Source: Fuerstiella sp. (GTDB taxonomy: Bacteria; Planctomycetota; Planctomycetia; Planctomycetales; Planctomycetaceae). From it: a stretch of 64,000 nt of DNA. A program made the translations under genes and the position numbers. The notes beneath the pieces are model-generated. The model worked only from the letters and a program-made list of their open reading frames with translations, made no database searches and had not been told where the DNA came from. The stretch is from positions 62,001-126,000 of the forward strand of contig JABABI010000005.1 in NCBI GenBank assembly GCA_014238335.1, written 5' to 3'. How positions within the stretch are numbered: position 1 is the stretch's first letter; every line of letters begins with the position of its first letter. Shown in pieces: positions 12,339 through 22,426 of the stretch.

Positions 12339-12875
12339 ATGAGACACGTTCTTTCTGCGCTGGTGGTGAATCAGCCGGGTGTCCTGGCCCACATTTCCGG
12401 AATGCTCGCCTCGCGAGCCTTCAATATCGACAGCCTTGCCGTCGGTGCCACTGAAAATGAAGAGTTTTCTCGCATCACTTTCGTAGTGAGAGAGGACCGC
12501 AAGAAGTTCGAACAGGTCCGTAAGCAGCTGGAAAAAATCGTCACCGTTGTGAAGGTTCAGGACTATGTCGACCGGGAATTTGTTGAACGTGATCTGATGC
12601 TGATCAAAGTCAGCACCGCAAATGGGCGACGCTCGGAAATCCGCGAGTTGACGGAGATTTTTCGCGGCCGAATTGTGGACGTCGGATCAGAACACGTCAT
12701 GATCGAGATCTCCGGCCAGGAGACCAAAATCGAGGCATTTATCGAAAGAATGCGGGAATTCGGCATTTTGGAGATGGTCCGAACCGGTCGAGTCGCGATG
12801 CTGCGTGACGAAACGATCACAGAGGATTTGCCTGCGGACGTAATTCCCGAATGTTCAGAAGCATCTGCGTCCTGA
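12339..12875 (+). CDS. ilvN: acetolactate synthase small (regulatory) subunit
   Basis: Regulatory subunit of acetohydroxyacid synthase, the first common step of valine, leucine and isoleucine synthesis; it confers valine feedback and boosts the catalytic subunit. The 178-residue protein starts with an ACT domain (HVLSALVVNQPGVLAHISG, residues about 3–75, including NIDSL) and continues with the C-terminal domain typical of IlvN/IlvH (residues about 90–160, FRGRIVDVG...ISGQETKIEAF). The length is normal for the longer IlvH-type form. The catalytic subunit gene is not in this window. ilvC follows 213 bases downstream on the same strand, the usual pathway order. Confidence 0.95.
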   Translation: MRHVLSALVVNQPGVLAHISGMLASRAFNIDSLAVGATENEEFSRITFVVREDRKKFEQVRKQLEKIVTVVKVQDYVDREFVERDLMLIKVSTANGRRSEIRELTEIFRGRIVDVGSEHVMIEISGQETKIEAFIERMREFGILEMVRTGRVAMLRDETITEDLPADVIPECSEASAS

Positions 12876-13088
12876 CCTGATCTTGCCGGTTCCGCGCTGT
12901 ATTCTGGCATCCGGAATCAGAGCGACGACGCAGTTGCTGAAAGCCCGCTGGCTCCGCAGCGAACTTCGGACCGCTCCGTTTTGGGAGCCAGCCTCTGCTT
13001 CGCTCGTCACACAGGACACCCAGAACTTCAAACGTCTCCAATTTCAATCTTCAATACCAAGAACCATATACTCAACGAGGTCAATTCG

Positions 13089-14093
13089 ATGGCAGCTAAA
13101 GTTTATTACGACGACGATGCAGACCTGAGCGTGCTGAAAGACAAGACGATTGCCATCATTGGCTACGGCAGCCAGGGACATGCTCAGGCTCAGAACCTGC
13201 GAGACAGCGGGTGCAACGTGATTGTCGGTCAGCGGCCTGGCGGACCGAACTACGACCTTGCCATCAGCCATGGATTTGAACCCCTGTCTGCGGCTGACGC
13301 GACGGCCGCCGGCGACCTGGTCAACATTCTACTGCCGGACGAAGTTCAGGGCGACGTTTACCGCAACGACATCCGTCCACAGCTGAGCCCCGGAAATTTG
13401 CTGATGTGTTCGCACGGATTCAACGTGCACTTCGGTCAGATTGTTCCTCCCGAAGGTGTGGACAGTGCCCTGGCGGCTCCTAAAGGCCCGGGACACCTGG
13501 TTCGCAGCGAATACGAAAAGGGCGGCGGAGTCCCCAGCCTGATTGCTCTGAGCGATGGGGCTTCTGAAAAATCGCGTCAGCTGGCCCTGGCTTATGCCAA
13601 GGGTATCGGCGGCACGCGAGGCGGCGTCATTGAAACGACCTTCGCTGAAGAAACGGAAACCGACCTGTTCGGTGAACAGGTTGTGCTGTGCGGCGGAGTT
13701 TCTGCGTTGGTCAAAGCTGGCTTTGAGGTTCTGGTCGAAGCTGGCTACCAGCCGGAAATGGCCTACTTTGAATGCATGCACGAACTCAAACTGATCGTAG
13801 ACCTGTTCTACGAGGGTGGTTTGAATTACATGCGATACAGCGTATCCAACACTGCCGAGTACGGTGACTACACGAGTGGACCACGTATTGTCACGGAAGA
13901 AACCAAGGCAGAGATGAAACGCGTGCTGGATGATATTCAGTCGGGCCGATTCGCTCGCGACTGGCTGCTGGAAAACAAAGCCGGTCAGGCATCGTTCTAT
14001 GCAACGCGCCGTCGTGAACGCATGCATCAGCTCGAAGCGGTCGGCAAAGATCTTCGCCGCATGATGACATGGATCGATTCAAAGGAAGTTTAG
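13089..14093 (+). CDS. ilvC: ketol-acid reductoisomerase (class I)
   Basis: NAD(P)H- and magnesium-dependent enzyme that isomerises and reduces acetolactate or acetohydroxybutyrate in branched-chain amino acid synthesis. The 334-residue length is that of the short class I enzymes. The N-terminal Rossmann fold has [17 protein letters not shown] (residues 25–41); [10 protein letters not shown] with the conserved segment after the catalytic His (HGFNVHFG) follows, then the knotted C-terminal helical domain with [13 protein letters not shown] and the [19 protein letters not shown] metal-binding region. The open frame extends upstream to 12981, but the sequence only becomes family-like at MAAKVYYD, so the ATG at 13089 is chosen. 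It follows ilvN. Confidence 0.97.
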   Translation: MAAKVYYDDDADLSVLKDKTIAIIGYGSQGHAQAQNLRDSGCNVIVGQRPGGPNYDLAISHGFEPLSAADATAAGDLVNILLPDEVQGDVYRNDIRPQLSPGNLLMCSHGFNVHFGQIVPPEGVDSALAAPKGPGHLVRSEYEKGGGVPSLIALSDGASEKSRQLALAYAKGIGGTRGGVIETTFAEETETDLFGEQVVLCGGVSALVKAGFEVLVEAGYQPEMAYFECMHELKLIVDLFYEGGLNYMRYSVSNTAEYGDYTSGPRIVTEETKAEMKRVLDDIQSGRFARDWLLENKAGQASFYATRRRERMHQLEAVGKDLRRMMTWIDSKEV

Positions 14094-14185
14094 TCAGGGA
14101 TCACATCACAGAAGCGCAGCGACTTCCGCCGTCGTGCAGCGGTAAAATTGTTTTTCTCACCCGGTACGTGTCTGCGCGAAACGCA

Positions 14186-16525
14186 CTAAATCCCGGCTTC
14201 TTTCAACCAGGGCTCGATCGCTGTCGCCCAGCGTTCGTAGCCCTCTTCGCTCAGGTGCAGAGCGTCCGGCATGATGTCTTTGGATATCGTGCCGTCGGGT
14301 TGCAGGAACACGTCGCTGATGTCCAGATAGTCGACTCGCTGACCGTCAGTCATACGTCGGATGCTCTGATTGATGGCGATGTTGTTCAGTCGCCGAACGT
14401 CCAGCGACGATTGCCCGCGCGGGAAGATACCCTGCAGCAGCACCTTCGTGTTCGGTAATCTTTCAGCCAGAATATCCAGAATGCGTTCGACGCCCTGCGC
14501 CACCTGCTGAGGATTCTGCAAAAAATGGCCGGTGTTGTTGGTGCCGATCATCACCACGGCCACTTTGGGCTTGATGTTGGCAAGGTTGCCGTGAGTCAAA
14601 CGCCAGATGACATGCTCGGTCCGGTCGCCTCCGATTCCAAGGTTGATCGCTTTGCGGTCACCATAGAATTTCTGCCAGACGGTTTTTCCGCTGCCTTCCC
14701 AGCCCTGAGTTATGGAATCGCCGATAAAGGCAAGCTCGGCGTCTCCCATTCGGGCATTGGCCGTCAGCTGAGCGTCCCGCGCTCGCCAACCGGCCTCGTC
14801 GCCTCGAGTCGCTGGAAGCGCAGCTGGGTTGACGTCGTAGAATTCGTGCAGATCGACATAGCGTTTCTTCAGCCCTTCCAGAATGGACGTGTACGCAGGA
14901 TCGCTGTGGACACTCGTCATCTCTTCCGGATCAGATTGCAGATCGAACAGATTCCATTCACGAGTCCGTGGGAAGAACATCAGCTTGTAACGATCCGTAC
15001 GAACGCCATCGTGCCGCGGGACATTGTGAACAGCCGCATTCTCGTAGTACGCGTAGTAAATGGCATCGCGCCAGGAAGCCGTTGGCTGGCCCGCATTTTT
15101 CAAAACCGGCACCATGCTCCGGCCCTGCATTTCTTCAGGCACGTCAGCTCCGGCAACGTCCAGAAACGTCGGGCCATAGTCAATGTTCTGAATCAGCGCG
15201 GATGCTTTTGATCCAGGCGCTATAACACCCGGCCACCGAATCAGGAATGGCATCCGAAGCGACTCTTCAAACATCCAGCGTTTGTCGTACCAGCCGTGTT
15301 CGCCCAGATAGAAACCCTGGTCTGAACTGTAAATCACGATCGTATTGTCTGACAGACCCTCTTCATCCAGATAGTCCAGCAGCTGACCGACACCGTCGTC
15401 GACGGCCTGCACACACCTCAGATAATCCTTGATATAACGTTGGTACTTCCAGCTGATGACCTGTTTGTCAGACAGACTGCCGGCCTTCATTTTCGTGATG
15501 AACGCTTCGTTCTCCGGTTCGTACTGAGCATCCCATGCGGCCTTCTGCTGGTCTGTCATACGAGCATATTCACTGTTGGGATGACGGTTCTGGAAGTGAT
15601 CGGGAAACTGCCCATCCCCGTGAAACTTCATGTCATGAGCCCAGTGGAAATGGTCCTTGATGGACATTTCATTCTGCTGCAGCAGTTTTGAGCGACCTTC
15701 GTAGTTGTCGAACAACGACGCCGGCGCAGGCACGTCTTCATTTTTGTACAGAGAAAAATGGCGTGCCGGTGGTGACCAGTTGCGATGCGGAGCCTTGTGC
15801 TGGCACATCATGATGAACGGTTTGTCAGGATCACGTTTTTCCTTCAGCCATTCCAGTGTCAGATCAGTGATGATGTCCGTGCAGTAGCCTTCGCGACGTT
15901 TCCGGTTGCGACCCATCTGAATGAAGTCAGGGTTGTAATAATTGCCCTGCCCCGGCAGTATCTCCCAGTGATTGAAGCCCGTGGGATTGGTCGATAGATG
16001 CCACTTGCCGATAATTGCTGTCTGATAACCGACGTCCTGCATTAGCTTTGGAAACGTCGTTTGCGTACCATCGAACTTGTTCCCGTTCCGCAGAAAACCA
16101 TTCAGGTGACTGTGTTTTCCGGTCAGGATGCAGGCACGTGAAGGACCACAAATGGAATTCGCACAGAATGAGTTCCCAAACACGGCCCCTTCGTCGGCGA
16201 TTCGGTCAAGATGTGGCGTCTGATTGATATTTGAACCGTACGCACCAATCGCCTGCAAAGCGTGATCGTCAGAAAAGACAAACAGAATGTTGGGACGTTT
16301 GTCCGCGGCCGACACTGTCGCGGACAGGAAACAGGACACCAGCAGACTAAGAGTGACCACAAAACAAGGCACGCTTTTCTTCCATGGTCGAACCGGCTGC
16401 GTCCATACGCTGACGGCGGGCCGGGGCCCCTGTTCGTTCGAGCGGCAGCGAGAATTTGGATGGAGGGCCACTTCCACGTTCAGGCGGACTGCTGTGCGTG
16501 CGACGGGGGCAGTTGTGCTGGTCAT
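14186..16525 (-). CDS. sulfatase fused to C-terminal SGNH/GDSL hydrolase
   Basis: A 779-residue exported two-domain enzyme. A positively charged N-terminus and hydrophobic segment (residues about 50–74, ending SATVSAA) form a Sec signal. Residues 76–560 are a type I sulfatase: PNILFVFSDDHALQ supplies metal ligands, and C126-G-P-S-R130 is the site turned into formylglycine, followed by LTGK. GKWHLS and SDQGFYLGEHGWYDK are further sulfatase signatures. Residues about 592–779 are an SGNH hydrolase: GDS (Ser604), GGD (Gly633), GTNN (Asn663/664) and DALH (Asp754, His757) give the four catalytic blocks. The protein may remove sulfate and acyl (for example acetyl) groups from one polysaccharide; that is inference. 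It is convergent to ilvC. No closer in-frame ATG to the signal peptide was seen. Confidence 0.9.
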   Translation of the reverse strand: MTSTTAPVARTAVRLNVEVALHPNSRCRSNEQGPRPAVSVWTQPVRPWKKSVPCFVVTLSLLVSCFLSATVSAADKRPNILFVFSDDHALQAIGAYGSNINQTPHLDRIADEGAVFGNSFCANSICGPSRACILTGKHSHLNGFLRNGNKFDGTQTTFPKLMQDVGYQTAIIGKWHLSTNPTGFNHWEILPGQGNYYNPDFIQMGRNRKRREGYCTDIITDLTLEWLKEKRDPDKPFIMMCQHKAPHRNWSPPARHFSLYKNEDVPAPASLFDNYEGRSKLLQQNEMSIKDHFHWAHDMKFHGDGQFPDHFQNRHPNSEYARMTDQQKAAWDAQYEPENEAFITKMKAGSLSDKQVISWKYQRYIKDYLRCVQAVDDGVGQLLDYLDEEGLSDNTIVIYSSDQGFYLGEHGWYDKRWMFEESLRMPFLIRWPGVIAPGSKASALIQNIDYGPTFLDVAGADVPEEMQGRSMVPVLKNAGQPTASWRDAIYYAYYENAAVHNVPRHDGVRTDRYKLMFFPRTREWNLFDLQSDPEEMTSVHSDPAYTSILEGLKKRYVDLHEFYDVNPAALPATRGDEAGWRARDAQLTANARMGDAELAFIGDSITQGWEGSGKTVWQKFYGDRKAINLGIGGDRTEHVIWRLTHGNLANIKPKVAVVMIGTNNTGHFLQNPQQVAQGVERILDILAERLPNTKVLLQGIFPRGQSSLDVRRLNNIAINQSIRRMTDGQRVDYLDISDVFLQPDGTISKDIMPDALHLSEEGYERWATAIEPWLKEAGI

Positions 16526-16742
16526 TTCAATGCTCGTGGCGAAGGAAGAAGAGATTTGACATGTACGGTCGTATTGTGTGTCACGACCGGGACAAACAGT
16601 TTACTCTGGAATGCCATTGGCTCAAGCCGGCAGACATACTCCGGAACCAGGGCTGGTACCGTCTGCGACTGATGACAGCGTTGCAGTGTGCGATCACTGC
16701 GGACATTCGTATTCCAAAGATTCAAAATAGCTTCTCGTCAAT

Positions 16743-17198
16743 ATGAACATCGATTTTAACGATTGCATCGTGCCCTACAACAACCACGGCGTGGTGTTCC
16801 TTTATCCGGATATCTGGCAACTGGATGAGGAAATGGACGGCGAAGATATCATCATCACCGTTTCCAGCACGGGGACCTGCTTCTGGACACTGCGCATAAT
16901 TCCGGCAAGTCCTGCTCCGCCGCAGGCGGTTGAAACCTGCGTCTCCGCGTTCCAGGAAGAATATGACGATGCAGAAGTCGAAAACGTCAACACTGCCCTG
17001 GCGGAGATGCCTGCATATTCCCGGGACGTTACGTTCTTTTGCATGGAGCTGCTGAATACGGCAGCCCTTCGAAGTGTCCGAACTTCGGATTTTACACTGC
17101 TGGTCTGGTGGCAGGCGACCAGCGATGAACTGGATGATCTGCGTCCTGTACTCGATGAAATGACAGAATCAGTGCGAGCGACCTCGTTGATGGACTGA
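16743..17198 (+). CDS. hypothetical protein, small acidic cytoplasmic
   Basis: A 151-residue acidic protein with no signal peptide or membrane segment. The pattern of alternating strands (GVVFLYPDIWQL, DIIITVSSTGTCFWTLRII, YSRDVTFFCMELLN, FTLLVWWQATSDELDDLRPVLDEMTESV) recalls the PsbP/DUF1795-type fold, in which a bacterial polypeptide starts with a membrane-stress-like beta sheet and ends in a helix carrying a 'F..i..S.' pattern. This is a weak fold-level impression only. It is alone between the divergent sulfatase–SGNH gene and trpE, with a 187-base gap before trpE. Confidence 0.65.
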   Translation: MNIDFNDCIVPYNNHGVVFLYPDIWQLDEEMDGEDIIITVSSTGTCFWTLRIIPASPAPPQAVETCVSAFQEEYDDAEVENVNTALAEMPAYSRDVTFFCMELLNTAALRSVRTSDFTLLVWWQATSDELDDLRPVLDEMTESVRATSLMD

Positions 17199-17385
17199 AG
17201 CACGGACGTCGAGGTATCATGCTTCAACGCCCCACGTTTGCCGACGCCGGAAAAGTGACGGCTTGTTGACGCATTGTTAAGCGTTCATCGGTGGCCAGCT
17301 TATTTGCCCCCACCGTCGAAATTCACAGCAAGAAGAAAGCGATGACGAGTCATCGCGCACCATAAGAACAGCTCACATTAATAAC

Positions 17386-18894
17386 ATGTCCGTCGTAAGC
17401 CATCCCGCCCCTGAAGAGTTCCGCACATACGCCGCGCAGGCGAGATTTGTTCCTGTGTTTCGGCAACTGACATCGGACACTCTGACACCCGTCACGGCTT
17501 ACCAAAGACTCTGCGACGGTCCGTGGTCTTTCCTGTTTGAAAGTGTCGTTGGTGGCGAGAAAATCGGCCGGTACAGCTTCGTTGGCAGCAACCCGTTTCT
17601 GTCCATCACATCGTGGAGCAATCGCGTCCGGATTCGCAGTGCCGATGGAACGACGAAGGAATGGGACAGTGACGATCCTCTGAAGGATCTTGATTCGCTG
17701 GTCGCCGAATACGAATGCGTACCCGTCCCGGGTCTGCCTCGATTCTGTGGCGGGGCCGTCGGGTTCGCTGGCTATGACGTCATCCGATACAGCGAACATC
17801 TGCCGAACGTCCCCGAGGATGATCGTGGTCTGCCTGATATGTGCTTCGCGCTGTATGACGGCATGGTTGTTTTTGACCACATCCGTAAAGTGGTGCTGGC
17901 AGTTGCGTTAGCGGACACAAGGGACTGCGATCCCGATGACGCGCGAGCGATCGCAGAAAAGAGACTGGAACAGATTTGTTCTCGGCTGGCCATCGGAAAC
18001 GATTCCGTGCGGCTGACCGATATCGATCTGACCATCGAACCGGATCTGGAGATCGAATCCAATTTCACTCAGCAACATTTCGAATCCTGTGTGGAAACGT
18101 GTCGCGAGTACATCAAGGCCGGCGACATTTTTCAGGTGGTATTCAGCCAGCGACTGCAACGAGCCAGCGAAGCAAACCCACTGGACGTCTATCGTTCGCT
18201 GCGAATGGTCAATCCCAGCCCGTTCATGTTTCTGCTGGAGACGCCGGAACTGCACCTGGTCGGCAGTTCTCCGGAAATTATGGTTCGTGTGGAAGATGGC
18301 GAAACCACTATCCGTCCGCTGGCCGGGACCAGGCGTCGCGGACGCACGGAACAGGAAGACAAAGAACTTGCCGATGAACTGCTGGCCGATCCAAAAGAAC
18401 GGGCGGAGCACGTAATGCTCATTGATCTCGCCCGCAACGACGTGGGGCGAGTGGCTCAGTTTGGTTCAGTCGAACTAAGCGACGTGATGGTTGTGGAACG
18501 TTACAGCCACGTCATGCACATCACATCCAACGTCGTGGGGCAGCTGCGAGAAGGCATGACTGCTGTGGAAGGTCTGCGAGCCGGATTGCCGGCCGGCACA
18601 GTTTCGGGCGCACCAAAAGTTCGAGCGATGGAAGTCATCGATGAGATTGAACCGCACAAGCGCGGCCCCTACGGTGGCGCCGTTGGCTACATCGACTTCA
18701 CCGGCAACATGGACACCTGCATCGCTCTGCGAACGCTGGTGATTCACGACGGCATGATTTACGTTCAGGCCGGTGCCGGTATCGTGGCCGACAGTGTGCC
18801 GAAACTTGAGTACGAAGAAACACTGAACAAAGCCAAAGCGATGTTGAAAGCCATCTACGTCGCGGAAACACAGCTGTCAGAACAGGGCTCATGA
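17386..18894 (+). CDS. trpE: anthranilate synthase component I
   Basis: Converts chorismate, with ammonia from the glutaminase partner, to anthranilate, the first step of tryptophan synthesis. The 502-residue protein has the N-terminal regulatory region with [17 protein letters not shown] (variant of the LLES tryptophan-binding motif, about residues 47–63) and the chorismate-binding domain with [54 protein letters not shown] and GGAVGYIDF. All usual catalytic segments are present. The stop overlaps the next start by four bases (ATGA), coupling it to the clamp-loader gene holB. trpG is not next to it in this window. Confidence 0.96.
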   Translation: MSVVSHPAPEEFRTYAAQARFVPVFRQLTSDTLTPVTAYQRLCDGPWSFLFESVVGGEKIGRYSFVGSNPFLSITSWSNRVRIRSADGTTKEWDSDDPLKDLDSLVAEYECVPVPGLPRFCGGAVGFAGYDVIRYSEHLPNVPEDDRGLPDMCFALYDGMVVFDHIRKVVLAVALADTRDCDPDDARAIAEKRLEQICSRLAIGNDSVRLTDIDLTIEPDLEIESNFTQQHFESCVETCREYIKAGDIFQVVFSQRLQRASEANPLDVYRSLRMVNPSPFMFLLETPELHLVGSSPEIMVRVEDGETTIRPLAGTRRRGRTEQEDKELADELLADPKERAEHVMLIDLARNDVGRVAQFGSVELSDVMVVERYSHVMHITSNVVGQLREGMTAVEGLRAGLPAGTVSGAPKVRAMEVIDEIEPHKRGPYGGAVGYIDFTGNMDTCIALRTLVIHDGMIYVQAGAGIVADSVPKLEYEETLNKAKAMLKAIYVAETQLSEQGS

Positions 18895-19943
18895 CAATAT
18901 CCTGGGACCAGCTCAAAGGTCACGACGAACAGCGCGAGCTGTTTCGGCGTTCGCTGCAGCGCGGTCGACTGTCTCACGCATACGTTCTGGCGGGACCGGA
19001 AGGGATAGGTAAACGTCAATTCGCTCGCCTGATGGCGCAGTCGGTGTTCTGTCGCAATCATGAGCTGTCAGAACTACAGGTGTGCGGTGACTGCCGGGCG
19101 TGCCGCGCCTTCACCGCGAACACATGGCCGGACTACATTGAAGTCGGCGTGCCGGCCGGGAAAATTGCCATTCCCATTGCGGCGATCGCCGGAGAAGACG
19201 GCAAACGTGGTCGAGAAGGCCTGTGCTACGAGTTATCCATGGCGCCTCAGGCGTCCGATCGTCGCGTCGCTGTAATCAATGACGCCAGCCTGCTGAACAC
19301 AGAAAGTGCCAACGCGCTACTGAAGACGCTGGAAGAGCCGCCGGCACATTCGCTGATTCTGCTGGTGTGCGACAATCCGGACGCGCTGCTGCCCACCATT
19401 CGTTCTCGTTGCCAGATCGTCCGCTTCTTTCCGCTCAGTCAGCCCGACGTGCAACAGATTCTGCGGACTCAGGAGATCGTGGAATCCGAAGAAGAGGCCA
19501 CTTCCATCGCAGAGCTGTGTGAAGGCAGCCTGGAAACCGCTCGGCAACTGTTGAATCCGGAATTGCGAAAGCTGAAGACATCGGTGGCCGCCCAGCTTGA
19601 GCAGATGGAAGGCATGAAACCGCTGAAGGTTGCCGCTACAGTTGTCGGAGGCATCGAAGAAATGTCTTCCAGCGCTGCAGAACAGCGCCAGAATGCTCAG
19701 TGGCTGCTGCGATTCGTGGCCGACGCCATTCAGCAACGACTGCGAGCACTCGCAAAGGGCGATCTTTCGGATGCCATGACGCAGCGGATGGGCGCCAAGA
19801 ATGGGCTCGATCTGCTGTCGCCCATGCTGGAACGAACCATCACAGCGTCACGTCAGATAGACGGTTCATCGCCGGTCAGGCTGGTCATGGAAGCATTCTT
19901 TGACGAAGTCGCTCGCATGTTTCGCCAGGCGGATAAACGCTGA
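18891..19943 (+). CDS. holB: DNA polymerase III subunit delta'
   Basis: Clamp-loader subunit that, with tau/gamma and delta, opens and loads the sliding clamp. The 350-residue AAA+ protein begins with [37 protein letters not shown]. The P-loop reads GPEGIGKR, lacking the final Ser/Thr, as expected for delta' proteins that do not hydrolyse ATP. A four-cysteine zinc site follows (CR...CGDCRAC, around residues 45–67), then [19 protein letters not shown] and the SRC motif ([12 protein letters not shown]). The C-terminal helical collar domain is present. It overlaps trpE by four bases, an arrangement implying shared expression and not shared function. Confidence 0.93.
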   Translation: MTISWDQLKGHDEQRELFRRSLQRGRLSHAYVLAGPEGIGKRQFARLMAQSVFCRNHELSELQVCGDCRACRAFTANTWPDYIEVGVPAGKIAIPIAAIAGEDGKRGREGLCYELSMAPQASDRRVAVINDASLLNTESANALLKTLEEPPAHSLILLVCDNPDALLPTIRSRCQIVRFFPLSQPDVQQILRTQEIVESEEEATSIAELCEGSLETARQLLNPELRKLKTSVAAQLEQMEGMKPLKVAATVVGGIEEMSSSAAEQRQNAQWLLRFVADAIQQRLRALAKGDLSDAMTQRMGAKNGLDLLSPMLERTITASRQIDGSSPVRLVMEAFFDEVARMFRQADKR

Positions 19944-19977
19944 CACTCACAGGGTGAAGAAGAAAGGCTGCAGTTTA

Positions 19978-21375
19978 ATGAAGACGATATGCCGACCAGC
20001 ATTGTTGATCATTGCTGCGACAACTGTGCCGCAGGCCTGCGCCCTGGCAGATCAGCAACTCCTGACATCGTCGTATGTCCTGGGCTACACAAACCAGTTG
20101 AGCTACCTTCCAGGCGAAACGGTTTCGTTTCATCTGTCCACGACCGCAACGAAACTTTCGATCGCTGTCGCACGCGCTGGACAGGAACGCGTGAAAGTCT
20201 GGGAGCAGGCGGACGTTGTTGCCAGTGCTCATCCGATTCCGGATCGAGCCTCGTCCGATGGCTGCCAGTGGCCCGTGGGCTGCGCGTTGAAAATACCGGA
20301 TGACTGGAAATCCGGCTACTACGTGGCCACGGTTTCCGCTGCCGACAACGCCGCCACGACATCGCTGTTCTTCGTGGTGCGGTCTGCTGAACCCGGGAAG
20401 AACACGAAGATTCTGCTGCAGTTGTCGACGAACACGTACAACGCCTACACGAACTGGGGCGGTCACAGTCTTTATTCGTATCACGATCGTGACGGTCTGC
20501 AGGGGCACAGAGTATCATTCGACCGACCATTACGTTCTCAGTTCGGTAACTGGGAAGAACCGTTCGTCAAATGGGCCGAAGCCGTCGGCTATGAAATCGA
20601 TTATGCCGTCAACAGTGACCTTGAGTTTCACCCTGAACTGCTGCAGCACTACCGACTGGTACTGAGTGTGGGCCACGATGAGTACTGGTCCGCACCCATG
20701 CGTGACAACCTGGAAAAACATATTGCGGATGGAGGCAACGTTGCGTTTTTTAGCGGCAATACCTGTTGCTGGCAGGTCCGCAGTGAAGACAACGGCCGAG
20801 CTCTCACGTGCTGGAAACAATGGTACAACGTCGATCCCCTGTTCCGCACCGGCGATCACGGGCTGCTGGCGACTGCATGGAGCCATCACCTGGTGCGGCG
20901 CCCCGAAAACGAACTGACCGGTGTCGGTTTTCTGTGGGGTGGCTATCACCGCAGTCACGGTCAATTCATGGATGACGATGCCTCGTTTAGTATTCATCGT
21001 CCCAAGCACTGGATCTTCGACGGAACGCAGATGAAACAGGGCGACCGGTTTGGCGGCAAAGACACGATTGTCGGCTACGAATGCGACGGCTGTGAACTCA
21101 AATGGCAGGACGGATTGCCGTCGCCGACTTGCAACGACGGCACACCGAAATCCTTTGTTGTGCTGGGCACATGTCCGGCTCGCTGGGCTCCCGGCGACAG
21201 TCTATGGTACGACCGGTTCCCGAAGGAACGTGTTGGGAACGCTGTAATGGGCGTCTACACCAATGGCGGCACGGTGTTTACGGCCGGCACCACTGATTGG
21301 GCTCACGGGCTACGCGGCAAAGACCCTGTCGTCACGCAGATTACTCGCAATATTCTGGACCGACTTTCAAAGTAG
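19978..21375 (+). CDS. exported protein related to N,N-dimethylformamidase beta subunit
   Basis: A 465-residue protein. The ATG at 19978 gives a Sec signal (MKTICRPALLIIAATTVPQACA) and is preferred to an upstream in-frame extension that would run back into holB. The mature part has an N-terminal beta-sandwich (residues about 25–140) and then the domain typical of the large/beta subunit of N,N-dimethylformamidase: LLQLSTNTYNAYTNWGG, LVLSVGHDEYWSAPMRD, GGNVAFFSGNTCCWQVR and FTAGTTDWAHGL at the end. In characterised enzymes this domain holds a mononuclear iron amidohydrolase site. The substrate here is unknown, and the export signal makes an intracellular DMF role unlikely. It is separated from holB by 34 bases and may be read with it. 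Confidence 0.8.
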   Translation: MKTICRPALLIIAATTVPQACALADQQLLTSSYVLGYTNQLSYLPGETVSFHLSTTATKLSIAVARAGQERVKVWEQADVVASAHPIPDRASSDGCQWPVGCALKIPDDWKSGYYVATVSAADNAATTSLFFVVRSAEPGKNTKILLQLSTNTYNAYTNWGGHSLYSYHDRDGLQGHRVSFDRPLRSQFGNWEEPFVKWAEAVGYEIDYAVNSDLEFHPELLQHYRLVLSVGHDEYWSAPMRDNLEKHIADGGNVAFFSGNTCCWQVRSEDNGRALTCWKQWYNVDPLFRTGDHGLLATAWSHHLVRRPENELTGVGFLWGGYHRSHGQFMDDDASFSIHRPKHWIFDGTQMKQGDRFGGKDTIVGYECDGCELKWQDGLPSPTCNDGTPKSFVVLGTCPARWAPGDSLWYDRFPKERVGNAVMGVYTNGGTVFTAGTTDWAHGLRGKDPVVTQITRNILDRLSK

Positions 21376-21679
21376 TGCATCTTCGAGGCTCGATTATGGA
21401 GTTGGAGGTTCGTTTTCGGGCTTCGTTATGCTCCCGGTACCCTTGCCCCAAACCCGATTCTTAGAATGTACAACGCAGTAGGCGCCTGTCGCAGAGCGAT
21501 CCTGCAGACAGACCCCAAGGCTGGGGAGCACTCAGAGAATGGCGCTGCTGCACAATCAGTAGCTGCCGAAGCCGTGAAATCAGCACTGGCAAAGCCAGTG
21601 GCACCCGGCGACTGACAAATCCCCGGTTTCGAGTGTGCGTCTGCATGGTCTGAAGCATCGGCTTGGTTAGACTTCGATT
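21376..21679. other. intergenic region with one copy of a palindromic repeat
   Basis: This 304-base gap between the formamidase-like and DUF3859 genes contains a small CCCC/GGGG hairpin near 21513–21526 and one copy of the palindromic repeat listed at 21584–21612. I see no coding potential. Confidence 0.5.
21584..21612 (+). repeat. palindromic repeat copy 1 (CACTGGCAAAGCCAGTG)
   Basis: An almost perfect palindrome, CACTGGC-AAA-GCCAGTG, followed by GCACCCGGCGA. The same core followed by GCACCCGACGA occurs at 22218–22245, and the core occurs inverted at 22134–22157. The three copies bracket one gene. Confidence 0.75.
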
Positions 21680-22114
21680 ATGGGCAGACGAAAACCGGCA
21701 ATCCGAATGCGGACCTGGGGAATTTATACCCAGTGGGATTCCGGCTCAAAAAAGTTGCCGAAGATCGTTCAGGTCACGACGCGCGTGCCGGCGGAAGTTG
21801 ACATCGAATTCGGATTCGTGGTCAGCGTGAAAGGGGCGAAAAACCAGGAGCTGGTATACCGCATCGCTCATCCTGGCATTCTGGACGACGCGGGAAACCG
21901 CAGAGCTCCGTTCACGGGTACTGTCCACATCAAGACAAACGACTGGGACTTTTTCCTGGGCGACACGATCTGGAGTCCGATCGACGACAAGCTGGGCGAG
22001 TGGTGTTTGACGCTGGAAATGGGCGGAACCTTAATTGCAGAAAAATCGTTCGATGTCTTTCCCCCGATGGACCGAGACAGTCCGAATGTCACGCAGGACG
22101 ACTCGCTGGCGTGA
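21680..22114 (+). CDS. DUF3859-family protein
   Basis: A 144-residue soluble protein matching the DUF3859 pattern in shape: an opening strand with WGIYTQW, then KIVQVTTRVPAEVDIEFGFVVSVKGAK, a middle PGILDDAGN, and a closing GEWCLTLEMGGTLIAEKSFDVF. The family is a small beta-sandwich of unknown function. There is no signal peptide. The gene is free-standing and flanked on both sides by copies of a palindromic repeat. The assignment to DUF3859 is by pattern memory and needs a profile search. Confidence 0.7.
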   Translation: MGRRKPAIRMRTWGIYTQWDSGSKKLPKIVQVTTRVPAEVDIEFGFVVSVKGAKNQELVYRIAHPGILDDAGNRRAPFTGTVHIKTNDWDFFLGDTIWSPIDDKLGEWCLTLEMGGTLIAEKSFDVFPPMDRDSPNVTQDDSLA

Positions 22115-22133
22115 CTCACCGCGTTCAAAGAGT

Positions 22134-22157
22134 GGGCCACTGGCTTTGCCAGTGCCC
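22134..22157 (-). repeat. palindromic repeat copy 2 (inverted)
   Basis: The core CACTGGCTTTGCCAGTG lies just after the DUF3859 stop; on the minus strand it reads CACTGGCAAAGCCAGTG like copy 1, followed by GCCC. Confidence 0.75.
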
Positions 22158-22217
22158 TTGTGGTTTTGTTCGCTTCACGAGTCACAGCACGGACAGAGCC
22201 AGGTGGGGATGAAGCAA

Positions 22218-22245
22218 CACTGGCGAAGCCAGTGGCACCCGACGA
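22218..22245 (+). repeat. palindromic repeat copy 3
   Basis: CACTGGCGAAGCCAGTG followed by GCACCCGACGA, differing from copy 1 in the loop (CGAA for CAAA) and in one base of the tail. It sits in the 312-base gap before the KDPG aldolase gene, which otherwise shows nothing recognisable. Confidence 0.75.
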
Positions 22246-22426
22246 AACTGCAGTTCAGCAACGACCGTACTCGACTTCTTCTTAGCGGAATTTACGACCG
22301 CATTCTTTTTCAAAAACGACCGATGTGGCTGTTCAGGCTGAACCATTGCTATAGCATCCGATGCGACGGCGAATTCAATATCGTATGGTCGCCGCACACA
22401 ATACGAAACAGAATCAGGAGCAACTC

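Noticed and set aside
18891..19943. Defective P-loop of holB taken as a sign of decay
   Set aside because: Loss of the final Ser/Thr in the P-loop is normal for delta' subunits; the rest of the protein is intact.
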